Source of the DNA: Flavobacterium sp.
GTDB lineage: Bacteria; Bacteroidota; Bacteroidia; Flavobacteriales; Flavobacteriaceae
Reading direction: 5' to 3'
Assembly (NCBI GenBank): GCA_014379405.1
Contig: JACMLU010000006.1
Location: forward strand, 1-64,000
Length of the DNA stretch: 64,000 bases
Made by a program: the position numbers and the translations under genes. Shown here piece after piece: positions 8,586 to 18,804 of this stretch (positions are counted from its first letter, which is position 1; the number at the start of each line of letters is the position of its first letter). The notes beneath the pieces are model-generated. The model saw nothing but the letters and a program-made list of their open reading frames with translations. It searched no databases and had not been told where the DNA came from.

Positions 8586-9287
8586 TCAACTTCTCGATAC
8601 AATTTTGTAAACTTTAAAATTATCAAACTGTTGATGACTTTTAGAAGTCCTAAATCCAAAAAAACCTTGTTTATAAGGCTTATCATCTTGAAAATCCCAA
8701 AACAATTCTCCATTCAAGAAATATTGTATGTGACCCTTATAGGCTATTATTTTTACCGAATACGATTTGTTTCCAATCAAAAGATGTTCCTTATCACTGT
8801 ATTCCTTTAGAATAGATTTATCGTCGATACCGTTGTATTTTCTGAATCGGGTAAACTTATTGTAATGCCCGCCAACACCAGCATAATAAAGATTCAGGTT
8901 GTCGTAAGAAGCAAATTTCCCATCCCGTTTTATTGCATTGGGATTTGAAGGATTAGTCGCCATCCAAAAAGCATTCAAATCTGAAACTCGGTCGAAAGCA
9001 CCACCATCATCCACCACTTTTACATCGTAAGTAATCATTATATTTCCCGACAATTGGGTTTTAAACCAAATGGTTGCTCCAATAGAAGTTGAAACATCTA
9101 ATTTACTATCAATAATTTTAATATTTGAAGTTTCTGGTTTCTCGAGATCTATATTCCAATTGGACAAATCCGTATCGAAATTGTCGGAGTAAATTACTTT
9201 CGTTTTCAAAACTTCTTTCACTTTAGTTTGCGAAAAAAGGGTGTTTGTAAAAACTAATAAAACCAAAAACAAATAATTATTTTTCAT
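8586..9287 (-). CDS. Secreted concanavalin-like (DUF6250-type) protein
   Basis: A 233-residue protein with a clear signal peptide (MKNNYLFLVLLVFTNTLFSQ). The body is beta-rich with motifs such as YSDNFDTDLSNW, VVDDGGAFDRVSDLNAFWMA and FFGFRTSKSHQQFDNFKVY, which resemble jelly-roll domains of the DUF6250 type found next to Bacteroidota polysaccharide-utilisation genes. It probably binds or cleaves a carbohydrate outside the cytoplasm. No glycanase or SusCD genes adjoin it. It lies 10 bases downstream of the radical SAM gene on the same strand. Confidence 0.7.
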   Translation of the reverse strand: MKNNYLFLVLLVFTNTLFSQTKVKEVLKTKVIYSDNFDTDLSNWNIDLEKPETSNIKIIDSKLDVSTSIGATIWFKTQLSGNIMITYDVKVVDDGGAFDRVSDLNAFWMATNPSNPNAIKRDGKFASYDNLNLYYAGVGGHYNKFTRFRKYNGIDDKSILKEYSDKEHLLIGNKSYSVKIIAYKGHIQYFLNGELFWDFQDDKPYKQGFFGFRTSKSHQQFDNFKVYKIVSRS

Positions 9288-9297
9288 AAGTGACTTT

Positions 9298-11520
9298 TTA
9301 TAATATCAGTAATCCAAATTCTCTTAAAGTATTGACAGGTTTGGAATACCAAAACAATTCGAAATCTTCTAAGTTGGTTTCGAAATCAGATTTTATTTCT
9401 TTAAATGAATAGGTTTTAGATTTGGAAACTGAAATTTTTTCAAGGATTTGAACCAGCCATTCTCCTTCGTTTTTACCAGTTTGAATCGAGAAACTTTCCT
9501 TTTTGTCGTGAAAAATCAAGGTCATCAGTTCCCAAGAGTTTCCTTTTTTTGATTTTGTGAAATATTCCACAATTGGCTTCCCTCCTAGCCAAACTATTTT
9601 GGCAGTTGGTTTTATATTAAAATCTTCGTCTTCCTCCAAAGCATTGGCAATAAAATCGGGATGGATTTTTGTTTTCGGGATTTTGAATTCGAACCAGTCT
9701 TGCAATTCATAGTCAAAACAAATGCCGTGCATAAAATTGAAGAGTGATTTCTTTAATCCAAAACTAAATTTATCGTGGTCGATTCCGGTTTTGTCCACGT
9801 AATTAATATCGTTATTGGCGAAAACCACCCCTAACCCCTCCAAAGGAGGGGAAGTAGGAACAACCCCAAATTTCTCTGGATACATTCCAACTGGACTGTG
9901 CGCCGTCATCGCAAATTGATGCCAAAACCCCGATTGCAAAACGCCCATTTCAAACAATTGTCTTACCATTTCCAGACTGTCCACCGTTTCTTGAACCGTT
10001 TGTGTCGGATAACCGTACATCAAATAAGCGTGAACCATAATTCCTGCTTCGGTAAAATTTCGGGTGACTTTGGCTACTTGTTCCACCGTAACTCCCTTGT
10101 CAATTAATTGTAATAATCGGTCGGAAGCCACTTCGAGACCACCAGAAACGGCGATACATCCTGAAGCTTTTAACAACAAACATAAATCCGCAGAGAAACT
10201 TTTTTCGAAACGAATATTTGTCCACCAAGTAACCGATAATTTCCTGCGAAGAATTTCGAGTGCCAAAGCGCGCATCAAAGCTGGTGGAGCGGCTTCATCT
10301 ACATAATGAAAACCATTTTGACCCGTTTGCGCAATCATTTCCTCCATTCGATCGCACAATAAATTGGCGGCAATGGGTTCGTACAGTTTTATATAATCCA
10401 ATGAAATATCGCAAAAAGTACATTTCCCCCAATAACAACCGTGCGCCATCGTGAGTTTGTTCCATCGTCCGTCGCTCCACATTCGGTGCATTGGATTCAC
10501 GATTTCAATAACCGAAATGTATTTATCCAAAAACAAATCGGAATAATCGGGTGTGCCGACTTCGGATTGTTTGTAATCTGGTTTCAATGAATTGTTTTTG
10601 TAAACTACTTTTTCGTTTTCCAACAGAAAAGTTCTCTTGAATTGTCCTTCAAAAGATTCTGGTTTGCAAACTGCTTCCACTAATAATTCAACAGGTAATT
10701 CGCCATCATCCAAAGTAATATAATCGAAAAACTCAAAAACACGAGCATCCGAAAGTGAACGCAATTCGGTATTTGGAAAACCGCCTCCCATTGAAATCTT
10801 AGTGTTCGGATAGTACTTTCGAACCCATTGTGCCGAACGAAAAGCGGCATATAAATTCCCAGGAAAAGGAACAGAGATCAGAAATAATTCAGGTTGGATG
10901 GCTTCAATTCTTTGCGCTAAAAGCGAAAACAACACTTCATCAATATAGGTTGGTTCTTCTTGAAGAGCAGCGTATAATTCGTCAAAAGAGTTGGCAGATC
11001 GTCCCAGACGTTCGGCATAGCGGCTGAATCCAAAATTGGCATCAACACATTCCACAATAAAATCCGAAATGTCTTCAAGGTATAAAGTTGCCAAATGTTT
11101 GGCTTTGTCCTGCGTTCCCATCGTTCCAAAAGCCCAATCCAATTCTTCCAATTGTGAAAAACGGGAAGCTTCCGGCAAGTAATCTTCCTGACAAATTTGT
11201 AGTGCCAAGGTGGGATTTTTTCCTTGCAAAAATGCAATAACCGAATCAATGGTTTTGATGTATTCGTCTTGTAAAGCAAAAATTCTTTTGCAGTTGTCAG
11301 TTGTGGGTTGTGAACTGTTCGATTGAAATAAATCGATTAACCCATCTTTCGAAAACAATTTCAAAATCACTTCAATACCCAAATCCGCTTGTGTTGCCGA
11401 AATGTTTTTGGTATTCAGAAACCCTTTGATATAAGCAGTTGCCGGATACGGTGTATTCAGTTGGGTAAATGGTGGCGTGATGAGAAATACTTGGGTTTTC
11501 AAAAGAATTGTTTTGTGCAA
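9298..11520 (-). CDS. B12-binding-domain radical SAM protein
   Basis: A 740-residue protein. The 4Fe-4S radical SAM motif is C362-YWGK-C366-TF-C369, within MAHGCYWGKCTFCDISLDY. The N-terminal half (LISVPFPGNLYAAFRSAQWV, ISMGGGFPNTELR) has the Rossmann character of cobalamin-binding domains that precede such cores. Downstream motifs (VSGGLEVASDRLLQLIDKGV, HAYLMYGYPTQT) are typical of the AdoMet barrel. Substrate unknown. Two insertions look repeat-derived: residues about 65-78, and the peptide SPPLEGLG near residue 557. Confidence 0.85.
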   Translation of the reverse strand: MHKTILLKTQVFLITPPFTQLNTPYPATAYIKGFLNTKNISATQADLGIEVILKLFSKDGLIDLFQSNSSQPTTDNCKRIFALQDEYIKTIDSVIAFLQGKNPTLALQICQEDYLPEASRFSQLEELDWAFGTMGTQDKAKHLATLYLEDISDFIVECVDANFGFSRYAERLGRSANSFDELYAALQEEPTYIDEVLFSLLAQRIEAIQPELFLISVPFPGNLYAAFRSAQWVRKYYPNTKISMGGGFPNTELRSLSDARVFEFFDYITLDDGELPVELLVEAVCKPESFEGQFKRTFLLENEKVVYKNNSLKPDYKQSEVGTPDYSDLFLDKYISVIEIVNPMHRMWSDGRWNKLTMAHGCYWGKCTFCDISLDYIKLYEPIAANLLCDRMEEMIAQTGQNGFHYVDEAAPPALMRALALEILRRKLSVTWWTNIRFEKSFSADLCLLLKASGCIAVSGGLEVASDRLLQLIDKGVTVEQVAKVTRNFTEAGIMVHAYLMYGYPTQTVQETVDSLEMVRQLFEMGVLQSGFWHQFAMTAHSPVGMYPEKFGVVPTSPPLEGLGVVFANNDINYVDKTGIDHDKFSFGLKKSLFNFMHGICFDYELQDWFEFKIPKTKIHPDFIANALEEDEDFNIKPTAKIVWLGGKPIVEYFTKSKKGNSWELMTLIFHDKKESFSIQTGKNEGEWLVQILEKISVSKSKTYSFKEIKSDFETNLEDFELFWYSKPVNTLREFGLLIL
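9825..9862. repeat. CCCCTCC palindromic repeat inside a coding sequence
   Basis: CCCCTCCAAAGGAGGGG (9835-9851) is a perfect palindrome with a 3-base centre, preceded by ACCCCTAA. It is read in frame as SPPLEGLG in the radical SAM gene. Units of this kind are familiar as intergenic repeats in flavobacterial genomes, so an insertion into a gene is likely. Confidence 0.65.
11287..11320. repeat. CAGTTGTCAGTTGTGGGTTG repeat inside a coding sequence
   Basis: Tandem CAGTTGT-like units, related to the intergenic CAGTCGCAGTTTTCAG family, are translated here as SSQPTTDNC in the N-terminal part of the radical SAM protein. This is a second repeat-derived insertion in the same gene. Confidence 0.45.
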
Positions 11521-11633
11521 AAATAGGAGTTATTTAGGGATTTTTGACAAAATGCTTTCAATGTTACTTTTTACCATTTGAATCTTAATTTTGTAGATAT
11601 TTGATTACATTTGCTTCATCCATAAATATTACT

Positions 11634-14600
11634 ATGAAAAAAAATTTACTTTTTTTATTTTTTACTTTTTCATTTACAATGCAAAGTCAATGTTTTGATT
11701 GTGCCAAAAATTTTGGTGGTTGGAATGGTGATGCTGTAGCTGATGTAAAAAAAACAATTGATGGAATTTACTTAATTAAAAATTCAGGAAATTTTGGGAT
11801 TTTTGCTGGCATATACAAATTTGATTTTAACTGCAATCTAGTATGGAAAAAAGAAATTGATAATTTTAATATTTATACAAGCAAAGTAGCTTCTGACAGT
11901 CAAGGTAATATATATGTATTAATTACTTGGGCAAATGCTCATAATGCTGTCGGCCCCTTTCCAATAACTTTTAACGGTTTTCCTACATACCCAGGATTAA
12001 ATCTCTTTAAATTTGATAAAAATGGAAAGCTGCTCTGGAATAAATCTCTTGGAAGAGATACTGACTATGGAATGCGTAATGTCTTTGTAAATAATGATAA
12101 TGTATATGTAACTGGTATCTTCCACAACTCAATAACTATTGATAATCAAATAACGCTGACCAATCCCACCACTAGCTATCTTGCGGGCCCTACATTATTA
12201 TTTATTTCGAAATTCACTTTAAATGGAAATCTTTTAGATGCTAAATATTTTGGAAATGGTGATCAGTATTTAAGCGCCGATATGGATTATAATGGAAATT
12301 TTTACTTTTCGAGATATAGAGATTCTGGCTCTTACCGTCATGCAGATATTGACAAAATAGATTCTAATCTTAATATCGTTTGGACAAAAGAAATATCTAA
12401 TAACAAAACTACCACACAATCTTCTTTTAAACCGACTCTATTACATTATAATCCCAATAACAATAAATTATATTTATGGAGTGCATTCTACAAATTTGCA
12501 AATGTACTTGGGACTGTTTATACTGATCCTCTAAATACGTTTTACATTACACAAAGTTTACTATGTGAATTCAATGTATCAAATGGAGACTTGGAAAGAA
12601 TCAAACAATTTAACAATTCATCAACTTTAGACATACCTGGTATGAATGGAAATTATGCTGGAAACACAGGATATTTAACTGAAAAAGACAACGAGTTATA
12701 TATCTTTTCAAGTTTCACTAAAACGATGAATTTTTCTAATATCACTATCACTAGTTCACAAAATGCAGGTTATGACAAAGAAGAACTTGTACTTTTCAAA
12801 ATAAATTTAAACAATTTTAATTCTGAATTTATTTTAAAATCTTCCGGCACAAATTATTATACAAATGGTATGTCAACTGATGCTGCTGGTCCAATTTTAT
12901 TTCACGGAAATGACCTTTATTTGACAGCTAGTTTTCAGAGTTCGCCACTAATCATTAATAATACTGTAATAAACAATAATAGTGGAAACAATGCTTCTGA
13001 TGTAATGTTGTATAAATACAAACTTGATTCGTCAACAAATTCTGGTGAAATAATAATAGAAAATACCTGTTTTAATACGCCTACAAGTTTTAAGGTAAAT
13101 GGAGAATTTGATTCTATTCTTTGGAATTTTGATGATCCAAATTCTACGACAAACAACATTGCTAACATCAATAATCCACAACATCAATTTACAACTAAAG
13201 GGACTTATAATGTCACTGCAGTTGTTCATTGTGGAACAGATTTTCAAACATTAAAAAAAGAGATTACAGTTACTGATAAACCAATTATTAATTCTATAAG
13301 CCCTCTTTATGAATGCGAAACGGCATCAGGTTCAGGAATATCTAGCTCTTTTGACACTTCAAATATAAATTCTACATTGGTCGGAAATCAGCAAAATATC
13401 ACAATTGAATACAGAAATTCAAACGGCATCATTTTATCAAGCCCCTTACCAAATCCTTATACTAATACGATTACTGGTAAAGATATAATAACAGCAAAAG
13501 CATTTTTCATTGGAAATCGGACTTGTTTTTCAGAAACAAATATTGAATTTAATACTTTACCAAGACCACTAAAGCCAACTACAAATTCTCCCCAAACCTT
13601 CTGTATCCAACAAAATGCAACTTTAAATTCAGTTGCCATCTCGGGACAAAACATAAAATGGTACGATGCATTGACGAATGGAAATTTATTAGCAAACACA
13701 ACTTTATTACAAAACGGAATAACATATTACGCTTCTCAAATCATCAACGGTTGCGAAAGTGAAAGGGTTCCTGTTTTAATAAATATTCAAAACACTGCAA
13801 CTCCAACTGGAAATTCTTCACAAACTTTTTGCGCCAGCCAAAATCCAACTTTAGATACTATGGTGATTACTGGAACTGCCATAAAATGGCATGATAATTC
13901 TACAGCAGGAAACATTTTGCCAATTTCGACTCCTCTACTAGATGGACAAACCTATTACGCATCCCAAACACTAAATGATTGTGAAAGCCCAACAAGATTA
14001 GCCATAACTGTTGCGCTAATTTCTACTTTACCGGCAAATAATTATGACGAATTATTCTGCGATGATTTGAATGACGGTACAGAAACGGTAGATTTAAGCA
14101 GTTACAATTCTAGCGTTATTTCAAATACAACCAACTATAATTTCACCTATTACTCTTCGCTTTCTGGTGCGGAAAACGAAACAGCGAGCAATAAAATAAG
14201 TAATTTCTCTAGTTACAAATTGGCTTTGAGAGAGAACAAAATCTATGTTCGAATCAATTCGAATACTCCTTGTTATGCCGTAGCCGAATTGAAATTGACA
14301 CTTTTGTCAAAACCTAAAATTACCATTGAAGACATTGTGCCAATCTGTGACAACAATACCATCACGATTGATGCTGGAGCAGGTTTCGACAGTTATTTAT
14401 GGTCAAACGGAGCAATGACGCAGACAATATCAGTAACAAATCCAGGGAATTTTTCAGTAACCGTTATTGATAATCATGCTACTATTTCTTGTTCGAGTAC
14501 CAAAGCCTTCACGGTCAAGAAATCAAACAAAGCCACAATAAATGCGATAGAAAGTAAAGACTGGACGGACGATGACAATACAATAACCGTTTTTGTCACT

Positions 14601-14999
14601 GGAAATGGAGAATACGAATATTCCATAGATGGCGAAAATTACCAAGATAGTAATGTATTCTCGGGTCTGGCAAGCGGCAAATACACCATCTTGGTTAGAG
14701 ACAAAAACGGATGCGGAACAGCAAAAGATGAAGTCTATTTATTAATGTTTCCAAAATTCTTCACTCCAAACGGCGACGGGTATAACGACACTTGGAAAAT
14801 CAAATTCTCGGACATTGAAGAAGGTTTGACCGTAAAAATCTATGACCGTTATGGCAAACTAATCAAAATGTTGGACAACCAAACCGATGGCTGGAACGGA
14901 ACATTCAACAGAGCCCAACTTCCTGCCGATGATTACTGGTTTATCGTAACAAGAGCCAACGGCACAGAATACAAAGGTCATTTTAGTTTGAAACGATAA
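11634..14999 (+). CDS. T9SS type B sorting domain surface protein (paralogue 1)
   Basis: A 1121-residue secreted protein with a signal peptide (MKKNLLFLFFTFSFTMQSQC). Residues up to about 470 form a repetitive beta-propeller-like part. Two similar Ig-like modules follow, with SPQTFCIQQNATL and SSQTFCASQNPTL, each ending in a YYASQ segment. The C-terminal 80-90 residues are a gliding-motility type B sorting domain (FFTPNGDGYNDTWK, YDRYGKLIK, GHFSLKR at the end) that directs type IX secretion and cell-surface attachment. It is probably a very large adhesin. ATG 11634 starts the signal peptide; TACATTTG at 11606 may be its -7 box. Confidence 0.88.
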   Translation: MKKNLLFLFFTFSFTMQSQCFDCAKNFGGWNGDAVADVKKTIDGIYLIKNSGNFGIFAGIYKFDFNCNLVWKKEIDNFNIYTSKVASDSQGNIYVLITWANAHNAVGPFPITFNGFPTYPGLNLFKFDKNGKLLWNKSLGRDTDYGMRNVFVNNDNVYVTGIFHNSITIDNQITLTNPTTSYLAGPTLLFISKFTLNGNLLDAKYFGNGDQYLSADMDYNGNFYFSRYRDSGSYRHADIDKIDSNLNIVWTKEISNNKTTTQSSFKPTLLHYNPNNNKLYLWSAFYKFANVLGTVYTDPLNTFYITQSLLCEFNVSNGDLERIKQFNNSSTLDIPGMNGNYAGNTGYLTEKDNELYIFSSFTKTMNFSNITITSSQNAGYDKEELVLFKINLNNFNSEFILKSSGTNYYTNGMSTDAAGPILFHGNDLYLTASFQSSPLIINNTVINNNSGNNASDVMLYKYKLDSSTNSGEIIIENTCFNTPTSFKVNGEFDSILWNFDDPNSTTNNIANINNPQHQFTTKGTYNVTAVVHCGTDFQTLKKEITVTDKPIINSISPLYECETASGSGISSSFDTSNINSTLVGNQQNITIEYRNSNGIILSSPLPNPYTNTITGKDIITAKAFFIGNRTCFSETNIEFNTLPRPLKPTTNSPQTFCIQQNATLNSVAISGQNIKWYDALTNGNLLANTTLLQNGITYYASQIINGCESERVPVLINIQNTATPTGNSSQTFCASQNPTLDTMVITGTAIKWHDNSTAGNILPISTPLLDGQTYYASQTLNDCESPTRLAITVALISTLPANNYDELFCDDLNDGTETVDLSSYNSSVISNTTNYNFTYYSSLSGAENETASNKISNFSSYKLALRENKIYVRINSNTPCYAVAELKLTLLSKPKITIEDIVPICDNNTITIDAGAGFDSYLWSNGAMTQTISVTNPGNFSVTVIDNHATISCSSTKAFTVKKSNKATINAIESKDWTDDDNTITVFVTGNGEYEYSIDGENYQDSNVFSGLASGKYTILVRDKNGCGTAKDEVYLLMFPKFFTPNGDGYNDTWKIKFSDIEEGLTVKIYDRYGKLIKMLDNQTDGWNGTFNRAQLPADDYWFIVTRANGTEYKGHFSLKR

Positions 15000-15174
15000 T
15001 ATTCAGTAAAATCAAGAAATTATTGTGGCTGCGAATTTTATTAAATCACTCTGAAGACAATGCCATTTCTGCTTTTTAATCGTCATATTTTCAAATATAA
15101 AATTCATACAAAATTAATTGATTTAACACTAAAGCCCTGATTTTTTTTTTACATTTGTGTACTAAATTAGCCCA

Positions 15175-18100
15175 ATGAAGCTTAAAATTTTACTGCTGTT
15201 TATCATATTTCACCAATGTCTTTTTGTTTTTTCGCAAGAAACAATTCCAAATTCTTCCAATACCTTTTTATTTGAAGATAAAAACGGAAAACTGATTACA
15301 AATCATTCTGAGCAAGAAGAATACTTGGCAAAGCGTCAAAAAGCAACCGAAATATATCTTAAAAATAATCAAAGCAAAACGGCAAGTCAAGTTCCAAGCC
15401 AATTATGTTCTAATGGTGGTTTTGAAGAATTTGTCAACGAGAATGGAGTAAATGTTCTAAAAAACTTTCAATATACAGTAGACAACCCATTAAAACCCAT
15501 TCAATGTAGATCCGCTACCCAAACCGCCAATTTGAGTATAAAACAATACAATCCGAATGATATTGGATTAATGGCTTCCACAGTCCCATCCAATTTTCTG
15601 GATGAGTATATTGGTAACATTGATGCTTTTGATCAATATTGTCTAAAACTAAATTACAAGGAATCGGGTTCTACAATGACTTTGGTTCAAGCCCAAAGAT
15701 TCAAAACAGACAATGAAACCGTATTAAAATTCAACTACAAAGCGGTATTACAAAGTGTTGCTGGCAGTGGTCATCTAAACGAACAACCCTTTTTCAAAGC
15801 AAGGATTGTTGACAAAAATGGCAAGATGGTAAGCGAATTTTGTTTAACTGGTGACCCCAAAAATTGTATTTTTACCCAGGCTCCTTTCTTGGAAGGAGGC
15901 AACATTATTCTATACACCAAAAACTGGCAATCTGGAGAGTTGGACATTTCTTCAATTCCTAACAATGAGAATTTTACGGTAGAATTTATGACTACCCGAT
16001 GTGGACTAGGTGGTCACTTTGGTTACTCTTACATCGATGATATTTGTATGCCGCATTCCAACGAAAACCTACAAGGCAGCATTGAACTAGACCCTTTATT
16101 TCAATCTTGCCCTACATCGCCAGTATCGATATGTGGTAATTTTACTGTTCCGAATTCCGGCGATATAAAGGCAACAGTAAAATCTATTGAATTAAAAGTC
16201 TATGATTCCTCCAACAAATTAATTTACAACACCACAAAAACCTCAAGTTTAGATATAGATAAAAAACGATTTTGCTTTGATTTAGACTTAACCTCATTAC
16301 CAAACACAACCACAGAAAGTTACAATGTAAGTGTTTCCATAAATTATGATATTGACATAAGTCAAGTGACTTGTACTGGAACGAGTTTCAATGAAATAAC
16401 CGATGCCGATGCTAATTCTGGTTGGGATATCACGTTCTTGAATTGCGACCCAAAATGTACTTTAAAACTAGAAACCGCAAGTCTAAGCTTGTGTGATGAC
16501 GACAAAAACGGAAAAGAAATATTCGACCTTACCAACTTGGAACCTCTTGTTGCAGTGAATCAAACAGGAATAACATTTTCCTATTACACAAAACTCGATG
16601 ATGCCACGGCCGATAAAAATCCGATTGTAAATTTTAAAAATTACGACACTTTTAGTTCAACCTTATTTGTAAGAGCAAAGCTGGATGCTGACTGTTACAA
16701 AATAATAGCCGTGAAACTCATTGTAAGAAACCCAACAGCAAACATAACAGGAGTTTTAAACGTTTGTAGCGGAAGTACCTTGTTGACTGCGACAAAAGGA
16801 GTCAGTTATTTATGGTCCAATGGCGAGACAACTCAAAGTATAAGCGCATCTAAAACAGGTTTATATTCGGTAACAGTAACAGATGTGTTAGGTTGTAAAG
16901 CCGTTGGAGAAGTGACAATAATACCCAACCAAGTGGCTGCCCAACCCACAATTAAAATTACCCAACCTAGCTGTTCCGTATTAACTGGATCAATAGAAGT
17001 TACTTCGCCTGCCTCTGAATATAGTTATGATGACGGAAAAACCTGGGTGACCAATTCTGAAATTAAAAATTTGCCCATAGGAACTTATTTTGTAAAAATT
17101 AGAACCGTCAGTGGATGCGAATCATACAACACTAAAATAAATCTTGTATCGTTCTTGAGCTCTTTCCCTACTTACACCAAAATAGATCCAAAATTCTGCG
17201 GAGACGTTGGCAGCATCACCATAACAACTCCGTCTTCAAGCTATAGTTTTGATGATGGTTTGACTTGGGGCACCAGTAATACGAGTATAGATCTTCCTTC
17301 GGGAAGTTATCACATTAGAGTGAAAGATGCTCTTGGATGTATTTCAAATTATAATAATGTAGAACTCAATTCACAGTTTCTTCCAGCACCTAAATTTACT
17401 GTTTCAAATCCATATTGTTCCAATTTGGGAAGTATTACCATAACCACCCCTGCCGCCGAATATAGTTTTGACGGAGGAACTGTATGGCAAACATCCAATA
17501 TAATGACTAATTTAAAAGTTGGAAGTTATGTCATTAGCATAAAAAATGACAAAGGATGCACTTCCAGCACGGCTTACGTTTATCTTAACAGTTTAGAAAA
17601 CAGCTACCCGGAATTCCAAAAAATCGAAGCAGGTTGCAATTCTTATGGTAGCATCGAAATAAAAACCCTTGGCGATTTGTATAGTTTTGACAACGGAGCC
17701 CATTGGACTACTAATCCAATTTTGCAAAACTTGAATGGAGGAACTAATTTACAGATAATGGTTCAAAAAGGAGGAACTTGTAATTCCAGGGGACAATTTG
17801 TTGGTATGTACGGCTACTTCCGCCCATTGCCTGTTGCCAATGATTATGAAGTTACCCTCTGCGATGACCTGAATGATGGTTCTGAAATAATTGACTTGAC
17901 CGCATATAATCCAAATTTAACCCAATACCCTACATCCAATCAATTTGAATATTACTCCTCTTTGTTAGGAGCTACAAACAATGACCGAAATACAAAGATA
18001 TTGGATTTTAAAACACATACGCTGAGCAATAACAACAATACGGTTTATGTAAAATTAATTTCGCAATACGGTTGCAGTACAATTGTGGCCTTAAAATTTA

Positions 18101-18801
18101 TATTTCTAGATTCTCCTAAAATAAAAATGGAAGACAAATATCCGTTGTGTGTGGACAAAGACGTTTACATAAATGCAGGTATGGGATACTACAGCTACCT
18201 TTGGTCTAATGGCGAAAAAACACAAATAATAAATTTGACAAAACCGGGAGATTACTGGGTAAATGTAACCGAAAAACACGGCACATTAATTTGTGATTCC
18301 ACCAAAAAATTTAATGTTTTTATGTCAAACCCAGCAACTATAACAAGCATAAAAACCGAAGATTGGACTGATGGAGAAAATGTAATCAGTGTATATCAAA
18401 CTGGTTTGGGCGATTATGAATATTCTCTTGACAACAGAACGTATCAAGACAACAATACTTTCACCAATTTGCCTGATGGCGAATATACGGTTTATGTCAG
18501 AGACAAATTTGGTTGTGGTACCACTACAGAAAAAGTTTATTTGCTGATGTATCCAAGATATTTCACCCCAAACGGTGACGGATATAACGATACTTGGAAA
18601 GTGAAATTTTCAGATATGGAAGTGGGTTTAACGGTCGAAATTTATGACCGTCACGGAAAACTAATCAAAACTTTATTTACCAATACCGACAACTGGAACG
18701 GAACTTTGCACGGAGCCGAACTTCCTGCCACTGATTATTGGTTTGTAGTTACCCGAGCCAACGGTACGCAATACAAAGGTCATTTTAGTTTGAAACGATA
18801 G
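15175..18801 (+). CDS. T9SS type B sorting domain surface protein (paralogue 2)
   Basis: A 1208-residue secreted protein with a signal peptide (MKLKILLLFIIFHQCLFVFSQ). An N-terminal region with conserved cysteines is followed by several repeated modules with SITITTPSSSYSFDDG-like cores (about 590-860), then a region shared with the upstream paralogue (ANDYEVTLCDDLNDGSEIID) and a type B sorting domain (YFTPNGDGYNDTWK, GHFSLKR). The C-terminal 300 residues closely match the gene before it, so the pair arose by tandem duplication with divergent N-terminal halves. TACATTTG at 15150-15157 is a likely -7 box. Confidence 0.88.
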   Translation: MKLKILLLFIIFHQCLFVFSQETIPNSSNTFLFEDKNGKLITNHSEQEEYLAKRQKATEIYLKNNQSKTASQVPSQLCSNGGFEEFVNENGVNVLKNFQYTVDNPLKPIQCRSATQTANLSIKQYNPNDIGLMASTVPSNFLDEYIGNIDAFDQYCLKLNYKESGSTMTLVQAQRFKTDNETVLKFNYKAVLQSVAGSGHLNEQPFFKARIVDKNGKMVSEFCLTGDPKNCIFTQAPFLEGGNIILYTKNWQSGELDISSIPNNENFTVEFMTTRCGLGGHFGYSYIDDICMPHSNENLQGSIELDPLFQSCPTSPVSICGNFTVPNSGDIKATVKSIELKVYDSSNKLIYNTTKTSSLDIDKKRFCFDLDLTSLPNTTTESYNVSVSINYDIDISQVTCTGTSFNEITDADANSGWDITFLNCDPKCTLKLETASLSLCDDDKNGKEIFDLTNLEPLVAVNQTGITFSYYTKLDDATADKNPIVNFKNYDTFSSTLFVRAKLDADCYKIIAVKLIVRNPTANITGVLNVCSGSTLLTATKGVSYLWSNGETTQSISASKTGLYSVTVTDVLGCKAVGEVTIIPNQVAAQPTIKITQPSCSVLTGSIEVTSPASEYSYDDGKTWVTNSEIKNLPIGTYFVKIRTVSGCESYNTKINLVSFLSSFPTYTKIDPKFCGDVGSITITTPSSSYSFDDGLTWGTSNTSIDLPSGSYHIRVKDALGCISNYNNVELNSQFLPAPKFTVSNPYCSNLGSITITTPAAEYSFDGGTVWQTSNIMTNLKVGSYVISIKNDKGCTSSTAYVYLNSLENSYPEFQKIEAGCNSYGSIEIKTLGDLYSFDNGAHWTTNPILQNLNGGTNLQIMVQKGGTCNSRGQFVGMYGYFRPLPVANDYEVTLCDDLNDGSEIIDLTAYNPNLTQYPTSNQFEYYSSLLGATNNDRNTKILDFKTHTLSNNNNTVYVKLISQYGCSTIVALKFIFLDSPKIKMEDKYPLCVDKDVYINAGMGYYSYLWSNGEKTQIINLTKPGDYWVNVTEKHGTLICDSTKKFNVFMSNPATITSIKTEDWTDGENVISVYQTGLGDYEYSLDNRTYQDNNTFTNLPDGEYTVYVRDKFGCGTTTEKVYLLMYPRYFTPNGDGYNDTWKVKFSDMEVGLTVEIYDRHGKLIKTLFTNTDNWNGTLHGAELPATDYWFVVTRANGTQYKGHFSLKR

Positions 18802-18804
18802 TAA

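Noticed and set aside
8526..8810. A plus-strand frame of 94 residues starting at the terminator
   Set aside because: It is the complement of the secreted DUF6250-type gene and begins inside a hairpin.
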